64,000 bases of DNA from the NCBI RefSeq assembly GCF_006442965.1, contig NZ_VFWX01000008.1, positions 1 to 64,000 on the forward strand, read 5' to 3'. This DNA comes from Mesorhizobium sp. CU3. Its GTDB lineage: Bacteria; Pseudomonadota; Alphaproteobacteria; Rhizobiales; Rhizobiaceae. Positions 62,168 through 64,000 of this stretch are shown piece by piece. A model generated the notes under the pieces. That model ran no database searches, was not told the origin of the DNA, and was given only the letters and a program-made list of their open reading frames with translations. Position 1 is the stretch's first letter. Each line of letters starts with the position of its first letter. A program made the position numbers and the translations under genes.

Positions 62168-62550
62168 CCGAGCATCATTCGCGAGAATTCGTGGAGGCGA
62201 TGCATGCCGAGCAATTGCGCCTCCACGGCGGTGCCCCTGGCATACGCGACGAGGGCATGCTGGAATCTGCCCTCGCTCGGCCCCGACAGAAAGAAGCGTA
62301 CGGCCAACCCGATCTTTGTGAACTCGCTGCCGCCTACCTCTTCGGCATTGCAAAGAACCATCCGTTTGTCGACGGCAACAAGCGCACGGCTTTTGCAGCG
62401 GCCGACTTGTTTCTCTATTTCAATGGTTTGAGCATCGAAGCCGAGCAGCAGGACGTCATCCAACTGGTGTTGATGGTCGCCGCCGGGGAAATCGACGAGG
62501 CCGGCGCCGCGGCGTTCTTCCGCGACCATACCGTCAAGCTCGAAAGCTAG
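62164..62550 (+). CDS. doc: Death-on-curing (Doc/Fic-fold) toxin
   Basis: A 128-residue Fic-fold protein with the active loop HPFVDGNKRTAF (His66 to Phe77). Doc toxins phosphorylate EF-Tu; the loop retains His and the Asn-Lys-Arg anion site. Its partner here is an AbrB-type antitoxin instead of Phd. Its stop overlaps the convergent greA-like gene by 4 nt. Confidence 0.88.
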   Translation: MTEHHSREFVEAMHAEQLRLHGGAPGIRDEGMLESALARPRQKEAYGQPDLCELAAAYLFGIAKNHPFVDGNKRTAFAAADLFLYFNGLSIEAEQQDVIQLVLMVAAGEIDEAGAAAFFRDHTVKLES

Positions 62551-63029
62551 CTCTCTGCCTTGTCCGAAAGCTTGACGATTTCCCATTCCTTGCCGTTGAC
62601 CTTGACGACCTCGCCGACCTTCTTGCCGAACAGGGCCACGGCCATCGGCGAGACGTGGGAAATGCTGCCCTTGGACGGATCGGCCTCATCCTCGCCGACG
62701 ATCCTCCAATGCACCTTCTTGCCGTCGTCGCCTTCCAGCGTGACGCCCATGCCGAAGCGAACCACATCACTGCCCGGCTCGGGGACTGAAAGCTCGGCGT
62801 TCTCGCGCCGGGCGGTCCAGTAGCGCAGGTCGCGCGAGACCACCGCGATGCGCTCGCGATCGCCTTTCCTTTCGGCCTTGGCCAGGATGTCGCGCAGATC
62901 GGCGAGGTTGTCCTCGATCATCGCTAGGCCGCGCTCGGTCACCAGGTTGCGGTGCTGGCTGACAGGACGTTCGCCGACAGCCGCAATGGCGTTTTCACTG
63001 TCTTCTTCCCGGGTAAAAGCTCTGCTCAT
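62547..63029 (-). CDS. GreA/GreB family transcription elongation factor
   Basis: A 160-residue factor. The N-terminal antiparallel coiled coil (about 28-80) starts with LVTERGLAMIEDNLADLRDIL; the C-terminal FKBP-like domain (about 85-158) contains GSDVVRFGMGVTLEG and SHVSPMAVALFGKKVGEVVKVN. Gre proteins rescue backtracked RNA polymerase. This form is a second Gre-like factor often seen in rhizobia besides the canonical greA; no acidic tip match to classical GreA (Asp-Glu) could be confirmed by eye. Confidence 0.88.
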   Translation of the reverse strand: MSRAFTREEDSENAIAAVGERPVSQHRNLVTERGLAMIEDNLADLRDILAKAERKGDRERIAVVSRDLRYWTARRENAELSVPEPGSDVVRFGMGVTLEGDDGKKVHWRIVGEDEADPSKGSISHVSPMAVALFGKKVGEVVKVNGKEWEIVKLSDKAES

Positions 63030-63133
63030 ACCGTGAACTTAGGCTTGGCGAGCCAACTCTACAAGCGATTTGCCATGGGCCGCTCTGGCACGATTCCTGC
63101 GACGGGCAGCGGGAACCGCCAGGACCTGTGCCG

Positions 63134-64000
63134 ATGTTGAACAGACGAACGATGCTTGCCCGGAGCGCCGGCTTCGCCGTCGCCGGCCTTTGTCTCGGCA
63201 AGGCCTCGGCCAAGACGCTGCCCGGCATCGAAATGGCCGCGATGCGCGGCTCGATAAACGCCACCGAGATCGGCGTGCAGCCGGGCGCGTTGGACGACCA
63301 GAGCAAGGCCTTCACCAAGATGCTGGCCGAGGCCAGCGAGCGCGACGCGCCGATAGCGCTGCCGCCCGGCACCTATCTTGTCTCCAACCTGAAGCTGCCC
63401 GCCCGCGTGCGCCTCTCCGGCGTGCCGGGTGCCACGCGCATCATCTATGGCGGCAACGGCCATCTGATGATGGCCGAGCAGGCCGAGCATATCGAGCTCA
63501 CCGGCCTCGTCTTCGACGGCAGCAACCGCTGGCTCGGCGACTATACGCAAGGCCTGCTCGACCTGCGCCGCGTCGGCCATCTCGTCATCGACAATTGCCA
63601 GGTCACCGGCAGCGGCAAGAACGGGTTGGCGCTGGAACATGTCGCCGGCCGCGTCGGGCGGTCCGACATTTCGGGCGCTGCGGATGCCGGCATCTATTCG
63701 GTCGAGGCCGGCGGGCTGGAGATTTCCGGCAACACTGTGTCCGACTGCGCCAATGGCGGCATCCTGGTGCATCGCTGGCAGGCGGCAGAGGACGGCACCA
63801 TCGTCAGCGGCAATCGCGTCCAGCGCATCGGCGCGCGGAGCGGCGGCACCGGTCAGAACGGCAACGGCATCAACGCCTTCCGCGCCGGCAATGTCATCAT
63901 CTCCGGCAATGTCGTCTCCGATTGCGCCTTCACCGCGATCCGCGCCAACAGCGCCAGCAATCTGCAGATCACCGGCAACACCTGTTCGCGCTCGGGCGAG
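63134..64000 (+). CDS. TIGR03808-type Tat-translocated repetitive protein (5' part)
   Basis: Open to the window end, 289 codons seen. A Tat-like leader (LNRRTMLARSAGFAVAGL) is followed by a right-handed beta-helix: repeated coils around GLVFDGSNRWLG, GLEISGNTVSDC, TIVSGNRVQRIG, VIISGNVVSDC and LQITGNTCSRSG, each with Asn ladders. That matches the TIGR03808 family, exported by Tat and of pectate-lyase-like fold. A substrate cannot be named. The 3' end lies outside the window. Confidence 0.87.
   Translation, partial: MLNRRTMLARSAGFAVAGLCLGKASAKTLPGIEMAAMRGSINATEIGVQPGALDDQSKAFTKMLAEASERDAPIALPPGTYLVSNLKLPARVRLSGVPGATRIIYGGNGHLMMAEQAEHIELTGLVFDGSNRWLGDYTQGLLDLRRVGHLVIDNCQVTGSGKNGLALEHVAGRVGRSDISGAADAGIYSVEAGGLEISGNTVSDCANGGILVHRWQAAEDGTIVSGNRVQRIGARSGGTGQNGNGINAFRAGNVIISGNVVSDCAFTAIRANSASNLQITGNTCSRSGE

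Overview
The window is high-GC DNA from an alphaproteobacterium of the order Hyphomicrobiales (Rhizobiales), most likely Mesorhizobium or a close relative. The pointers are an MucR/Ros zinc-finger regulator, a feuN-feuP-feuQ set next to a cycHJKL-type cytochrome c maturation operon, PleC- and DivJ-like kinases, families restricted mainly to this order (DUF1491, DUF2336, DUF5330, the TIGR03808 Tat-exported repeat protein) and many RIME-like intergenic mosaic repeats. The genus is inferred; no rRNA or housekeeping marker for typing is present. I see no rRNA, tRNA, CRISPR array, insertion sequence or prophage.

Layout. 0.2-9 kb: XRE/MmyB-type regulator, EamA exporter, aminopeptidase N, a Tat-exported flavodoxin, an aldo/keto reductase, and a DHA2 drug exporter divergent from a LysR regulator. 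9-27 kb: a chromosomal core block with a PleC-like kinase, a small periplasmic protein, glnE, a two-component pair, a DegP protease, the ccmI-E-F-H (cycHJKL) heme-lyase genes, a small lipoprotein and feuQ-feuP-feuN. It joins nitrogen control, envelope stress, cytochrome c biogenesis and osmotic/cyclic-glucan signalling. 27-33 kb: SnoaL-like protein, an orphan DUF3168 gene, a lower-GC small membrane protein, then an MttB-family methyltransferase and a dimethylglycine-dehydrogenase-like flavoprotein facing a TetR regulator across a long palindrome. 33-42 kb: class A PBP, DUF1214/DUF1254 pair, DUF2336 protein, DUF1491 protein divergent from a ParDE toxin-antitoxin module, a peptidoglycan-binding protein and a DivJ-like kinase.

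42-54 kb: DUF5330 protein, three perfect-period 60-bp repeats, SufE, MucR, an SH3-like secreted protein, oligopeptidase B, a SET-domain protein, a frameshifted adenylation/carrier/acyltransferase-3 fusion, two cytochromes c, Fe-type superoxide dismutase, a class IV aminotransferase and a haloacid dehalogenase. 54-64 kb: L,D-transpeptidase, a PanB-like gene remnant, a hydroxypyruvate-isomerase-like protein, a HerA-like ATPase, both methylmalonyl-CoA mutase subunits, an AbrB-Doc toxin-antitoxin module with a duplicated operator, a GreA-family factor and the 5' part of a Tat-exported beta-helix protein that runs off the end.

The most unusual items are the A-domain/ACP/acyltransferase fusion broken by one base in an A tract, the dispersed hairpin family whose outer arms change together while the core stays fixed and which supplies the stop codon of neighbouring genes, the internally deleted PanB-like remnant, and several clean palindromic operators.
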